Shown here: piece after piece, positions 37,323 to 46,371 of the stretch
How the letters are laid out: the number at the start of each line of letters is the position of its first letter
Position numbering within the stretch: position 1 is the stretch's first letter
From: Maribrevibacterium harenarium
GTDB taxonomy: Bacteria > Pseudomonadota > Gammaproteobacteria > Pseudomonadales > Marinomonadaceae
Assembly (NCBI RefSeq): GCF_006385675.1
Contig: NZ_VFRR01000006.1
Span: 62,001 to 126,000 of the forward strand
Direction: 5' to 3'
Length of the DNA: 64,000 nt
Program-made: the position numbers and the translations under genes
Notes under the pieces: generated by a model
Database searches by the model: none
What the model was told of the DNA's origin: nothing
What the model saw: the letters and a program-made list of their open reading frames with translations, nothing else

Positions 37323-38918
37323 TTGACTGACTTATACACTGCGCTGGACAAACTTGATCAGTTTCTTCAGCACGACTCAGGGCGCGATGCCGTACGTTTT
37401 TTCCGAGGTGTGGAGCGCGAAGCTCTGCGAGTCAATAAAGACAGCGGACGTATTTCAAAGCAGCCTCACCCGAAAGCTTTGGGCTCTGCGCTGACCCACG
37501 GAGCCATTACTACCGATTACTCGGAAGCCCTTATGGAGTTTATCACCGGTGTGTATGACTCAGTGGAAGGGGTATTGGGTGAACTAAACGATATACACTT
37601 GGTTACCAACCATGCCTTGGCGAAGTTGGATGAATGCCTCTGGCCGGGCAGTATGCCTTGCCATTTAGAAGGTCATGACGAAGTGCCCATTGCCTATTAT
37701 GGTGAGTCCAACGTAGGCCAATTAAAGCGTGTCTACCGAGAAGGTCTGTCTAACCGCTATGGCCGCATTATGCAATGTATCGCCGGTATGCATTACAACT
37801 TCTCATTTAGTGAGACCTTCTGGGATTACTTGGCTGATCTACGCCAGGTGGATGTATCCACGCCAGAGCAACGTCAGCAGTTCAAATCAGAGCAGTACTT
37901 TGCTTTGATCCGTAACTTCCGCCGTAAATCTTGGCTGTTGTCCCTATTATTTGGGGCGTCCCCAGCCATTGACTCTAGCTTCTTGCCGCAAAAGCCCCAA
38001 GGTCTCGCGGAGCTGGGTGGCAACACTTGGGTTGGCCACGGGGCCACTTCCCTACGTATGAGCGATATGGGCTATCAAAACAAGGCTCAGGCCGGTTTAT
38101 ACGTGTGCTACAACGAAGTTGATACCTATATCAAAACCATCAAGGGTGCACTACGTACCCCTTATGAAGATTACGAGCGAATTGGTTTAAAAGTTGATGG
38201 TAAATACCGCCAACTTAGCACCAATTTGCTGCAAATCGAAAATGAATACTACAGCGATATCCGCCCGAAACGGGTGACACTGCCTGGGGAACATCCAAGT
38301 GCCGCTCTACAGCGACGCGGGGTGGAGTACATCGAAGTGCGTATTATGGATATCGACCCCTGCTCACCGATCGGTATGCAAAAGGAAACCTTGTACTTCC
38401 TCGACGTATTCTTGATGTGCTGTATGCTTCATGGGGACGAGCGTATGGAGCCGGAGGTGTGTCGCCAGCTGCGTGAAACACAGCAAGCCATTGCCACCCA
38501 TGGTCGTGAGCTAGAACGAGCATTTGATTTTGGCCAAGGTCCAGTCCAACTGAAACAGCGTGCTCAGGATTTGCTTGGACAGATGGAAACTTTAGCCCGC
38601 TTTTTAAGTGAGAAGACTGGCAATGGGGAATACTTAGCAGCGGTGCTTAAGCAAGAGCACAAGCTGGAAGATATCAGCAAATTGCCAGCCAGCAAGGTGG
38701 AAACCTTAAGTGGTGAAGCGGGAAGCTACCAAGCGGCTATGTTAAAGCTCGCCAATCAACAGATGGCAAGCTGGCTAGCCACACCGATTGATTCTGAATT
38801 GGCTGAGAAATTTGCAGCAATGGCGGAGCAGTCGTTGGCGAAGCAGGCCGAGATTGAAGCCACCGATGTGGTGGATTTCGATACTTTCCTTGCGGACTAC
38901 ATGCAGCCCCAGTGCTAG
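37323..38918 (+). CDS. gshA: Glutamate-cysteine ligase
   Basis: A 531-residue enzyme of the gammaproteobacterial GshA type (E. coli 518), making gamma-glutamylcysteine, the first step of glutathione synthesis. Family segments are clear: RGVEREALRVN near residue 31, ALGSALTHGAITTDYSEALMEFIT near 55, MHYNFSFSE, and YIEVRIMDIDP near 339. I prefer TTG 37323: GAAGGA lies ten bases upstream and the N-terminus then matches the family length. TTG 37233 would add 30 residues upstream of a TACAAT -10-like box at 37281. A GGGTC repeat pair follows the stop. Confidence 0.92.
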   Translation: MTDLYTALDKLDQFLQHDSGRDAVRFFRGVEREALRVNKDSGRISKQPHPKALGSALTHGAITTDYSEALMEFITGVYDSVEGVLGELNDIHLVTNHALAKLDECLWPGSMPCHLEGHDEVPIAYYGESNVGQLKRVYREGLSNRYGRIMQCIAGMHYNFSFSETFWDYLADLRQVDVSTPEQRQQFKSEQYFALIRNFRRKSWLLSLLFGASPAIDSSFLPQKPQGLAELGGNTWVGHGATSLRMSDMGYQNKAQAGLYVCYNEVDTYIKTIKGALRTPYEDYERIGLKVDGKYRQLSTNLLQIENEYYSDIRPKRVTLPGEHPSAALQRRGVEYIEVRIMDIDPCSPIGMQKETLYFLDVFLMCCMLHGDERMEPEVCRQLRETQQAIATHGRELERAFDFGQGPVQLKQRAQDLLGQMETLARFLSEKTGNGEYLAAVLKQEHKLEDISKLPASKVETLSGEAGSYQAAMLKLANQQMASWLATPIDSELAEKFAAMAEQSLAKQAEIEATDVVDFDTFLADYMQPQC

Positions 38919-38926
38919 TGACTACT

Positions 38927-39012
38927 GGGGTCTGACCCTCCTGGCAGGTGGGCTTGTTTTAGCCACTGCACTTTCAGGAGGGTCTGACCCCAGCAGCAGG
39001 AGGGTCTGACAC
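38927..39012. repeat. Three GGGTCTGACCC copies after gshA
   Basis: Copies at 38928 and 38980 and a degenerate copy (GGGTCTGACAC) at 39002, between the convergent ends of gshA and engB. The tails (CCTCC, GGAGG) match the hisF element. Confidence 0.85.
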
Positions 39013-39033
39013 CTCTAATTTGCCCCCGCTAAT

Positions 39034-39654
39034 TTACTCAGGCTCAGGAAGCTCCAACCACTGCGCTAGTTGCAAACGCAATTCATCAACCCCTTCATTA
39101 TTAAGCCCAGAGAACATCTGCGCACTGCCCTCTACGCCCATTTCCTGCATGGCTTTTTTTACCTGCAGCATGGTGCTTTTCGCAGGGCCACGCTTGAGTT
39201 TGTCTGCTTTAGTCAACAAAGCATGAACTCGCACTTGGTTGGCTTTCGCCCACTCCAGCATCATTAGGTCAAACTCTTTCAATGGATGACGGATATCCAT
39301 TACCAAGACCACGCCAGTCAAGGAGTGACGATTCATCAAGTAGTCTTGCATATGCGCTTGCCAATTTTCTTTCATGGCGACTGGCACTTTAGCAAAACCA
39401 TATCCAGGCAAATCCACTAGGCGTTTATCGTCGACACTCAAGCCAAAACAGTTGATTAACTGCGTACGGCCAGGCGTCTTTGAGGTGCGCGCTAGTTTCT
39501 TTTGATCAGCGAGAGTATTCAGGGCAGTAGATTTACCGGCGTTGGAACGGCCAGCAAAAGCGACCTCTAGACCTTGGTCTAGGGGGCATTGGGAAAGCTT
39601 CTCGGCACTTTTGATAAAATGTGCCGAGCGAAAGATCGGGTCATATGGGGTCAT
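39034..39654 (-). CDS. engB: Ribosome biogenesis GTPase EngB/YsxC
   Basis: A 206-residue Era-like GTPase needed for large ribosomal subunit assembly (E. coli YihA 210). G1 is GRSNAGKST at 35-43, G3 is [12 protein letters not shown]4 is TKADK, and a TPGRTQ switch I segment is present. The frame extends 63 codons further upstream, but that part is unlike the family, so I start at ATG 39654, although its ribosome-binding site is weak. It is divergent from cytochrome c4, as in Pseudomonas, and shares the intergenic FNR-like box. Confidence 0.92.
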   Translation of the reverse strand: MTPYDPIFRSAHFIKSAEKLSQCPLDQGLEVAFAGRSNAGKSTALNTLADQKKLARTSKTPGRTQLINCFGLSVDDKRLVDLPGYGFAKVPVAMKENWQAHMQDYLMNRHSLTGVVLVMDIRHPLKEFDLMMLEWAKANQVRVHALLTKADKLKRGPAKSTMLQVKKAMQEMGVEGSAQMFSGLNNEGVDELRLQLAQWLELPEPE

Positions 39655-39666
39655 AGGGGTAAATTT

Positions 39667-39680
39667 TTGATATTGATCAA
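39667..39680. promoter_or_regulatory. Perfect FNR/Anr-type box
   Basis: TTGATATTGATCAA is an exact match to TTGAT-N4-ATCAA and a full palindrome. Its centre lies about 58 bases before the predicted cytochrome c4 transcription start, near the class I activator position, and also lies before engB on the other strand. Confidence 0.75.
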
Positions 39681-39696
39681 TATAAATTGTTTGTCG

Positions 39697-39725
39697 TTCA
39701 CGTTTTTTTCTTGGTTGTATATAAT
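39697..39725 (+). promoter_or_regulatory. Sigma-70 promoter of cytochrome c4
   Basis: TTCACG and TATAAT separated by 17 bases. The imperfect -35 box is consistent with dependence on an activator at the upstream FNR-type site. Confidence 0.55.
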
Positions 39726-39906
39726 GCCTGCCAATTAGTTTATTTGCTATGCTTCGGCGTGTTTTTACACAAGTGGTCACACTTGGCTCGCTTAAGTAGA
39801 GCATCGTCGCCAACGGGCGGACTAAAATAAGGGCAAAATACAATATTGGCGACCATTTGCCAGAATGGCCTCGTCACATTTTTCGATTGAACGTCAGGGG
39901 CAGCGA

Positions 39907-40509
39907 ATGAAAAAAGTTCTGATCGGTATGTTAGTTGCTATGGGCGCCACTTCGGTTGCTGTAGCACAAGGTAATGCAGAAGCCGGCAAAGCGTTGACGA
40001 CGGTTTGTGCCGCTTGTCACGGTGCTGACGGTAATAGCTTAGATTCTACGTTTCCTAAGCTAGCAGGGCAAACAGAGAAATACCTGTTGAAGCAAATGCA
40101 GGACATCAAATCCGGTGCACGTCCGGTAGCACAAATGACTGGCCTGTTAGATGGCATGACAGATCAAAACTTAGCTGATATTGCTGCGTACTTTTCTAGC
40201 AACAACGTAGTAGCAGGCCAAGCTGACCCAGCTCTAGTAGAAGCCGGTAAAGCAGTATTCCGTGCTGGTAATACGGCAACTGGTGTGCCGGCTTGTATGG
40301 CATGTCACGGCCCAGCTGGTAAAGGTTTGAACTCTGCAGCCTTCCCAGCTCTTGCTGGTCAACACGCAGATTACTCTGCAGCCCAGCTGAAGATGTTCCA
40401 ATCTGGCGATCGCAACAACGATCCTGCCAAAATCATGCGTGATATTGCATTCAAAATGAATGATCAAGAAATCAAAGCGGTTTCTAGCTACATTCAAGGT
40501 CTTTACTAG
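39907..40509 (+). CDS. Di-haem cytochrome c4
   Basis: A 200-residue periplasmic electron carrier. A signal peptide (residues 1-20, ending SVAVAQ) precedes two homologous class I cytochrome c domains. The haem motifs are CAACH at 34-38 and CMACH in the second half. Each domain has a distal methionine candidate (AQMTGLLDGM, IMRDIAFKM). It passes electrons from the bc1 complex to terminal oxidases. I start at ATG 39907, behind GGGGCAGCGA; an upstream in-frame ATG lacks a site and would spoil the signal peptide. It ends at an intrinsic terminator. Confidence 0.93.
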   Translation: MKKVLIGMLVAMGATSVAVAQGNAEAGKALTTVCAACHGADGNSLDSTFPKLAGQTEKYLLKQMQDIKSGARPVAQMTGLLDGMTDQNLADIAAYFSSNNVVAGQADPALVEAGKAVFRAGNTATGVPACMACHGPAGKGLNSAAFPALAGQHADYSAAQLKMFQSGDRNNDPAKIMRDIAFKMNDQEIKAVSSYIQGLY

Positions 40510-40533
40510 TAGTGAGACGATAGTTCAGCATTG

Positions 40534-40562
40534 AAAAAATCCTCCTTTATGGGGGATTTTTT
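40534..40562 (+). terminator. Intrinsic terminator of cytochrome c4
   Basis: AAAAAATCCTCC pairs with GGGGGATTTTTT around a short loop, ending in six Ts. Confidence 0.85.
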
Positions 40563-40617
40563 ATGCCTCTGCTCTTTATACGAACTTTCATTAAGGTAAA
40601 ACGTCCTAGGTATATCC

Positions 40618-40647
40618 TTACAAATCCTGTCAGGATTTTGATATAAC
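40618..40647 (+). promoter_or_regulatory. Possible dsbA promoter with central palindrome
   Basis: TTACAA and TATAAC are 18 bases apart. The spacer contains AAATCCTGTCAGGATTT (40622-40638), 8-base perfect arms around one base, placed where a repressor would sit. A weak call: neither box is consensus. Confidence 0.4.
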
Positions 40648-40705
40648 CAGAAATACGATAAGCCCGAGCAGCTTTGCTGCCATTAAGCCGAATTAGGAGA
40701 TTTGA

Positions 40706-41335
40706 ATGAAGAAGTTCATCAGCCTGTTTTTTGTAGCCTTGCTACTACCACTCACTCAAGCCTTTGCCGCAGACTATAGCGATGGTAATGGCTACACCGC
40801 TATCAAAAACCCAGTACGTACCGACGACCCGAATAAAGTCGAAGTGGTCGAAATTTTCTGGTACGGCTGCCCCCACTGTTATTCCTTAGAACCTATCGTC
40901 TCTGCTTGGAAAAAAGACATCGCCGATGACGTGGACTTCAAATATATGCCTGCGGTATTTGGCCGTGGCTGGTTGAATCATGCCAAAGCGTTTTACGTGG
41001 CAGACTTGCTAGGCGTTGAAGATAAACTACGGGCAGATTTATTTAATGCCATTCATGTAGAAGGTAAACGCTTAAACAGCGAGGACGACCTAGCAGAATT
41101 TTTTGCCAAATATGGCGTGAGCGAAGATACTTTCCGCAAGCAGTTCAATTCCTTTGCTGTCAACAGCCGTCTAAGCCAAGCTGATGCTAAAATCCGCGCT
41201 TATGGTGCTCGTGGCGTGCCAGGAATCATTGTTAATGGTAAATACTTGGTGACAGCGGCTACTGCGGGCGGCAATAATAACATCACCTCTGTGGTAGATT
41301 TCCTAATTGAAAAAGAGCGTCAAGCTCGCCAATAA
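40706..41335 (+). CDS. dsbA: Thiol:disulfide interchange protein DsbA
   Basis: A 209-residue periplasmic oxidase that introduces disulfides into exported proteins. A signal peptide (1-22, ending AFAA) is followed by a thioredoxin fold with the CPHC active site at Cys55-Cys58. The cis-proline loop is RGVPGIIVNGKY near residue 172. AGGAG lies before the ATG. The gene sits between cytochrome c4 and a GGDEF gene, an order shared with Pseudomonas; the GGDEF gene starts 17 bases after it and is probably co-transcribed. Confidence 0.95.
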   Translation: MKKFISLFFVALLLPLTQAFAADYSDGNGYTAIKNPVRTDDPNKVEVVEIFWYGCPHCYSLEPIVSAWKKDIADDVDFKYMPAVFGRGWLNHAKAFYVADLLGVEDKLRADLFNAIHVEGKRLNSEDDLAEFFAKYGVSEDTFRKQFNSFAVNSRLSQADAKIRAYGARGVPGIIVNGKYLVTAATAGGNNNITSVVDFLIEKERQARQ

Positions 41336-41352
41336 AAAACATAGGTCAGGCA

Positions 41353-42888
41353 ATGGACGTCACTCAGGAAAAGTTAATCGAAGCGTTACGTAAAACCATT
41401 TCACGTACCAGCATGCTTGCCGAGGGTAACGACCCTGAGATAGACAAGGCGCTGCAACAAATGCGCCTCAACATTGCCAAAACCGATGATGTGAACGTGG
41501 TGCTCGAGTCACTAAAGTCCCTTGAGCCCCACGTACTTAGCTTTGATGACAAGCGTCTAGAACGGGCTCAAGCCTTTCGTAACACGCTCCATGATCTATT
41601 AGATGTTTTAGAATCTGCACCACAAGCGAATATATCACTCACCGCTAAAAAGCAATTTGAAGCGAATTTACGCAGTCACTGGCAAACCATTTCGAGCTGG
41701 CCGGGTCTGTTGCTGCAATTTTCTAGCTTGGTAGAAGCATCCCTAACCACACCCACTAGTGAGGAAAAGCGCCCTCCCTCTTTGATCAATCGTTTATTCG
41801 GGCGCAAAGAGACCCGCTCCACAGAGACGAAGCATTCCCACGAAGATATTATGGTTCATATCTGTCACACCTTGGCAGGCCTGATCCAAAATCTCAATCT
41901 GCCAGATAATTACCAGCTACAAATTCAAGACTTAATCCAAGCTTTGTCCGGCAATCGTGATATCCAGCAGTTACCTGCCCTACTGGATGAAGTCATTAAT
42001 CTTGTGATGGTAGCAGTAGGCAAGACCCAAGATGACTTAGCCGGGTATTTGAACCAGTTAAATAAGCAGCTAGCAAGCATCAATGCCTCGATAATCAGTA
42101 GCTATAAGAGTCAAAAAACACTGTCTAACCAACGGCAAGATTTTGATTCTCACCTTACCCAGCAGGTTCAAGAAACCTCGGCTATGGCCAACTCGGCCAG
42201 CGACTTAGACTCGTTAAAAAGTCTGATTAACGAGCGCATGAGCACGATTACAGAAACCATGAGTCGCTACCGGGAAGATATGAAGAAGCAGGAACAACAG
42301 GCGGCTAAATCGATCTCCCAGCTTAAGCATAAAGTCAACAAAATGGAGCAAGATGCCTCCCATTTACGTTCGAAGATGCAGCAAAAAATCGCCGAAGCCA
42401 TGACCGACGAGCTGACTAAGTTACCTAACCGTGCCTCCTATCAAGAAGCGGTGATGACTCTGTGTACTTCGGCTAGAGCTTCCCAGACACCACTTTGCCT
42501 TGCCGTGTTGGATATCGACCGCTTTAAGTCCATTAATGACACTTGGGGACATTTGGCGGGGGACAAGGTGTTGCGACTGGTGCCACGCCAAGCTCAGACC
42601 GCACTGCGCAAGCAGGATGTTTTATTCCGTTATGGTGGTGAAGAGTTTGTCCTGTTGCTACCTGCACTGAGTTTAGAGCAAGCGCTAGCAACAGCCGAGC
42701 GAGTCAGGGCCGCTGTGGAACAAACGCCTTTTAATATGAATGGCGAGCCGGTCTCTATTACGATTTCCATCGGTGTGAGTTTGTTTGACGGCAATGAATC
42801 TTCAGAGGAGCTGTTTGCCCGTGCAGATAAAAATCTTTACCGGGCAAAAACCGAAGGGCGTAACCGCGTTATTGGCGACAATTCCTAA
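41353..42888 (+). CDS. Diguanylate cyclase (GGDEF domain)
   Basis: A 511-residue cytoplasmic protein making cyclic di-GMP. The C-terminal 170 residues are a GGDEF domain: MTDELTKLPNR, LDIDRFKSINDTWGHLAGD, and the active site RYGGEEF. The inhibitory I-site RKQD lies exactly five residues before GGEEF, so product inhibition is likely. The N-terminal 340 residues are helical, with a long coiled coil before the cyclase, and have no sensor domain I can name. The position after dsbA matches the conserved Pseudomonas cyclase DgcH. There is no transmembrane segment. c-di-GMP commonly controls giant adhesins, but no link to the one in this window is shown. Confidence 0.9.
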   Translation: MDVTQEKLIEALRKTISRTSMLAEGNDPEIDKALQQMRLNIAKTDDVNVVLESLKSLEPHVLSFDDKRLERAQAFRNTLHDLLDVLESAPQANISLTAKKQFEANLRSHWQTISSWPGLLLQFSSLVEASLTTPTSEEKRPPSLINRLFGRKETRSTETKHSHEDIMVHICHTLAGLIQNLNLPDNYQLQIQDLIQALSGNRDIQQLPALLDEVINLVMVAVGKTQDDLAGYLNQLNKQLASINASIISSYKSQKTLSNQRQDFDSHLTQQVQETSAMANSASDLDSLKSLINERMSTITETMSRYREDMKKQEQQAAKSISQLKHKVNKMEQDASHLRSKMQQKIAEAMTDELTKLPNRASYQEAVMTLCTSARASQTPLCLAVLDIDRFKSINDTWGHLAGDKVLRLVPRQAQTALRKQDVLFRYGGEEFVLLLPALSLEQALATAERVRAAVEQTPFNMNGEPVSITISIGVSLFDGNESSEELFARADKNLYRAKTEGRNRVIGDNS

Positions 42889-42979
42889 TTTAAGCCGTGC
42901 CCCACAACCTTACTCGGGGGTACAATAGTGCCAATCAAATCAATAAAGCACCCCTCAGCAGGTGCCCGGAACGAGATTT

Positions 42980-43735
42980 ATGCAAGACGACAAACAATCA
43001 ACCACCCACTTTGGTTTCAAAGAAATCCCTACCGATAAAAAAGTCGAAGCCGTTGCCCAGGTATTCCACTCTGTGGCAGCCAAGTACGACATCATGAATG
43101 ACCTGATGTCTGGCGGCGTTCATCGTCTTTGGAAACGCCATACTATCAGCCAGTCTGGTGTTCGTGCGGGTAATAAGGTATTGGATATTGCCGGTGGCAC
43201 GGGTGATTTGACGATGCAGTTTTCCCGTATCGTTGGCAGCACCGGCGAGGTGGTATTGGCCGATATCAACGACTCCATGTTGAAAGTAGGTCGTAACAAG
43301 CTGGAAAATCGCGGCATTGTCGGCAATGTGAAGTATGTACAAGCCAATGCTGAGGCGCTGCCTTTCCCAGATAACACCTTTGATTGTATTACGATTGCCT
43401 TTGGCCTACGTAATGTGACGGACAAATCCGCAGCACTTGCTTCCATGTATCGGGTATTAAAACCCGGTGGTCGTTTGCTGGTATTAGAGTTTTCTAAACC
43501 CGAGTCAGAGCTACTTAGCCAAGTGTACGACCAGTATTCCTTCCGACTCTTGCCTTTCATGGGCAAAGTGATAGCTAACGATGCGGAAAGCTATCGTTAT
43601 CTTGCGGAATCCATTCGCATGCATCCAGACCAAGAGACACTGAAAGGCATGATGGAAGAAGTTGGCTTTGAGCGTACTAGCTATCAAAACCTCACCGGTG
43701 GCATTGTAGCACTGCACAAAGGGTATAAATTCTAG
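42980..43735 (+). CDS. ubiE: Ubiquinone/menaquinone C-methyltransferase UbiE
   Basis: A 251-residue SAM-dependent methyltransferase, the same length as E. coli UbiE. It methylates the benzoquinol ring. The SAM motif is [12 protein letters not shown] near residue 67, the UbiE signature is [17 protein letters not shown] near 37, and LRNVTD and [15 protein letters not shown] are present. ATG 42980 has GGA nine bases upstream and fits the family; a GTG six codons earlier is less likely. A TACAAT box at 42921 may be its -10. The stop overlaps the ubiB start region, with no ubiJ between. Confidence 0.95.
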   Translation: MQDDKQSTTHFGFKEIPTDKKVEAVAQVFHSVAAKYDIMNDLMSGGVHRLWKRHTISQSGVRAGNKVLDIAGGTGDLTMQFSRIVGSTGEVVLADINDSMLKVGRNKLENRGIVGNVKYVQANAEALPFPDNTFDCITIAFGLRNVTDKSAALASMYRVLKPGGRLLVLEFSKPESELLSQVYDQYSFRLLPFMGKVIANDAESYRYLAESIRMHPDQETLKGMMEEVGFERTSYQNLTGGIVALHKGYKF

Positions 43736-43737
43736 TG

Positions 43738-45381
43738 ATGTGGAGAACAGCAACTCGGTTTGTACGCATTGGCTGGACATTGCTGCGCTATCGTCTGGAT
43801 GCTTTTATACCCTTCGAGCGCTTACCTTGGTTCATTCGCCTTACTCTAGGTTTACTGTTGCAACCTGGTCGACAACGGGCGCTGAAAAACCGTGGGGAGC
43901 GTTTACGCTTAGCGCTAGAGTCGTTAGGCCCTGTGTTTGTCAAGTTTGGGCAGATTCTCTCTACCCGTCGGGATTTGTTACCCGATGACATCGCCGATGA
44001 GTTGGCGAAATTACAAGATAAAGTGCCACCTTTTGACGGAGAAATCGCCAAGCGTATCGTCGAAAAAGATCTCGGCGCCAGCGTCGAAGACTTATTTGCC
44101 AGTTTTGACACCAAACCGTTGGCTTCTGCTTCCATTGCTCAGGTGCATACTGCCACCCTAAAAACTGGCGAAGCAGTAGTGGTGAAAGTTATTCGCCCGA
44201 ATATCGAGAAAACCATCCGGCAAGATATTGGCCTGCTTTACGCCTTAGCCCACTTAGTTAAGAAAATCAGCGCTGATGGTCGCCGTTTGCGTCCTGTTGA
44301 AGTGGTGCGGGACTATGAGTACACCATTCTGGATGAGCTTGATCTAACCAAAGAATCGGCGAATACCGGGCTGTTACAGCGCAATTTCACCAATTCAGAT
44401 TTGCTGTATGTGCCACAAGTTTATTGGGATTACTGCCGCCGCAACGTGATGGTGATTGAACGCATTTCCGGTGTGCCAGTAGCCGATATCCAGACCCTGC
44501 ATGACCGCAATGTGAATATGAAGTGCTTGGCAGAACGAGGTGTGGAAATTTTCTTTACCCAAGTGTTCTCCCACAGCTTTTTCCATGCAGACATGCATCC
44601 GGGCAATATTTTTGTCGATACGAGCAACCCAGATAAGCCTAAGTACATCGCCATTGACTGTGCCATTATGGGCAGTCTGGATGACGAGGATAAACATTAT
44701 TTAGCCCGTAATCTGCTGGCTTTTTTCCAACGGGATTATCGCATGGTAGCGGAGCTACATGTGGCAAGTGGTTGGGTCCCCAAAGGCACTCCTGTCCATG
44801 CCTTCGAATCCGCTATCCGTAGTGTGTGCGAGCCCATGTTCGCCAAGCCATTGAAAGACATTTCCTTCGGCCAGGTTCTGTTAGGACTATTCCAGACCGC
44901 GCGCCGCTTCAATATGGAAGTGCAGCCTCAGTTGGTGTTATTAGAAAAAACCTTGCTTAACATCGAAGGGTTAGGGCGTCAGCTTTACCCAGATTTAGAC
45001 TTATGGGTCACAGCCAAGCCTTTCCTCGAGCGTTGGATGAATGAGCAAGTAGGTCCGAAACGGGTATTCCAAGAAATCAAGAAACAAGCACCGGAATGGG
45101 CGGGGCAATTACCCCAGCTGCCGAATCTGGCCTTCTCGGCGTTACAACATGTGGCGAAACAAGAAGAGCGCATGGCCGCTCAAACTGAAGCCATTGAGTC
45201 GTTACGCAAAGAGCTACGCCGTGGGCGTCATAACACGCCGTTTAAATTACTCGGCGTCATCAGTTTAGGGGCGGCTTGGATCAGCACCGATCCAACAATG
45301 TTAGAACACTTAGCAACAGCAGATTTGTTGAGTTTGGTCCTATTTGTGTTTGGTGTATACCTGTTAGTATTAAAACCGTAA
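43738..45381 (+). CDS. ubiB: Ubiquinone biosynthesis kinase-like protein UbiB
   Basis: A 547-residue UbiB (E. coli 546), an atypical ABC1-family kinase/ATPase required for aerobic ubiquinone synthesis. The KxGQ motif lies in [18 protein letters not shown] near residue 64. The Ala-rich nucleotide loop is [12 protein letters not shown] near 126, and the catalytic HADMHPGNI near 286 is followed by [11 protein letters not shown]. Two C-terminal hydrophobic helices (about 505-545) anchor it in the membrane. ATG 43738 overlaps the ubiE stop zone by a few bases; a GTG one codon earlier is possible. Confidence 0.95.
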   Translation: MWRTATRFVRIGWTLLRYRLDAFIPFERLPWFIRLTLGLLLQPGRQRALKNRGERLRLALESLGPVFVKFGQILSTRRDLLPDDIADELAKLQDKVPPFDGEIAKRIVEKDLGASVEDLFASFDTKPLASASIAQVHTATLKTGEAVVVKVIRPNIEKTIRQDIGLLYALAHLVKKISADGRRLRPVEVVRDYEYTILDELDLTKESANTGLLQRNFTNSDLLYVPQVYWDYCRRNVMVIERISGVPVADIQTLHDRNVNMKCLAERGVEIFFTQVFSHSFFHADMHPGNIFVDTSNPDKPKYIAIDCAIMGSLDDEDKHYLARNLLAFFQRDYRMVAELHVASGWVPKGTPVHAFESAIRSVCEPMFAKPLKDISFGQVLLGLFQTARRFNMEVQPQLVLLEKTLLNIEGLGRQLYPDLDLWVTAKPFLERWMNEQVGPKRVFQEIKKQAPEWAGQLPQLPNLAFSALQHVAKQEERMAAQTEAIESLRKELRRGRHNTPFKLLGVISLGAAWISTDPTMLEHLATADLLSLVLFVFGVYLLVLKP

Positions 45382-45397
45382 TATTTGAGAGACTATA

Positions 45398-45730
45398 ATG
45401 AAGATTGATGTATTGGCAGAACTCGCGCAGACACTTGAACAACGCAAAGCTGCCGCGCCAGATTCCTCCTACGTTGCCAGTCTACACGCCAAGGGGCTGA
45501 ATAAGATCCTGGAAAAGGTAGGGGAAGAAAGCGTCGAAACCATCATTGCCGCAAAAGATTCGGTAACGTCTGGTGACAAACAGGACGTAATCTATGAAAC
45601 GGCGGACCTATGGTTTCATACTCTCGTTATGCTATCTCATTTGGACTTAGGTCCTGAAGATGTTTTGCATGAGCTAGCCCGTAGATTCAATTTGTCTGGC
45701 TTAGAAGAAAAAGCCAGTCGCACAAAGTAG
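45398..45730 (+). CDS. hisE: Phosphoribosyl-ATP pyrophosphatase
   Basis: A 110-residue stand-alone HisE, which hydrolyses phosphoribosyl-ATP in the second step of histidine synthesis. Its all-alpha NTP pyrophosphohydrolase core shows [14 protein letters not shown] and [17 protein letters not shown] with the metal-binding acidic residues. In Pseudomonas hisI precedes it between ubiB and hisE; here ubiB ends 16 bases upstream and hisI is absent. tatA follows after 10 bases. Confidence 0.95.
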   Translation: MKIDVLAELAQTLEQRKAAAPDSSYVASLHAKGLNKILEKVGEESVETIIAAKDSVTSGDKQDVIYETADLWFHTLVMLSHLDLGPEDVLHELARRFNLSGLEEKASRTK

Positions 45731-45740
45731 GAGAACCGCT

Positions 45741-45956
45741 ATGTTAGGTGGCATTAGTATTTGGCAGTTACTTATTGTATTAGCCATCCTAGTTCTAATT
45801 TTTGGCACCAAGAAATTGAAGAACCTAGGTTCTGATCTAGGCGGTGCAGTGAAAGGCTTTAAAGAGGCCGTTAACAAGGAAGACGAAGAAGTCGCCACCA
45901 AGGACAATCAAAAGGTGATTGAAGGCGAATCCCGTAAAGACGACAAGAGCGCTTAA
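45741..45956 (+). CDS. tatA: Sec-independent translocase TatA
   Basis: A 71-residue pore-forming Tat component. A short N-terminal transmembrane helix (about 5-22, [16 protein letters not shown]) is followed by [21 protein letters not shown], the amphipathic helix with its conserved FG hinge, and a charged tail. GGAGAA precedes the ATG. It is first of tatABC, which exports folded proteins with twin-arginine signals. Confidence 0.95.
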   Translation: MLGGISIWQLLIVLAILVLIFGTKKLKNLGSDLGGAVKGFKEAVNKEDEEVATKDNQKVIEGESRKDDKSA

Positions 45957-45959
45957 TCT

Positions 45960-46352
45960 GTGTTCGACATTGGCTTTTCAGAACTGCTGGTTGTTTTCGT
46001 GGTAGGGCTCATTATTTTGGGCCCTGAACGTTTGCCTACTGCGGCCAAAACCGCTGGCCTTTGGGTGCGCAAGATCAAACGCAGCATTCAATCGGTGCAG
46101 AGCGAGATCAATGCCCAGCTCGACCAGGAAGAAATGCAGCGCAAGATAAAAGAAACCAACGAACGTATCATGCGTGAAAGCGCCCAGCTTGAGCAATCCA
46201 TGAGTTCGCCGGTACCAGGACAGACCGAAGTGCCGAAGCCTGTTCAAGAAGAATCAGCGGCTCCGGTGTCTAGCGCTGTCACCCAACCTGCAAGTGATGC
46301 GAAAATTGCAGAGAACACTGCCGCGACCGAACAACCTTCTCCCCGTGCTTAA
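45960..46352 (+). CDS. tatB: Sec-independent translocase TatB
   Basis: A 130-residue Tat receptor component. It starts at GTG 45960, three bases after tatA, and reads MFDIGFSELLVVFVVGLIILGPERLP, the classic TatB membrane helix and GPERLP hinge. A long amphipathic helix (KTAGLWVRKIKRSIQSVQSEI) and a Pro/Ala/Glu-rich tail follow. With TatC it binds the twin-arginine signal. Confidence 0.95.
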   Translation: MFDIGFSELLVVFVVGLIILGPERLPTAAKTAGLWVRKIKRSIQSVQSEINAQLDQEEMQRKIKETNERIMRESAQLEQSMSSPVPGQTEVPKPVQEESAAPVSSAVTQPASDAKIAENTAATEQPSPRA

Positions 46353-46371
46353 TCGCGTAGGATGATTTTAC

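Noticed and set aside
39655-39906. Spot 42 small RNA next to engB, as in enterics and vibrios
   Set aside because: No resemblance to the conserved Spot 42 start or its terminator; the interval holds promoter elements and an FNR-type box instead.
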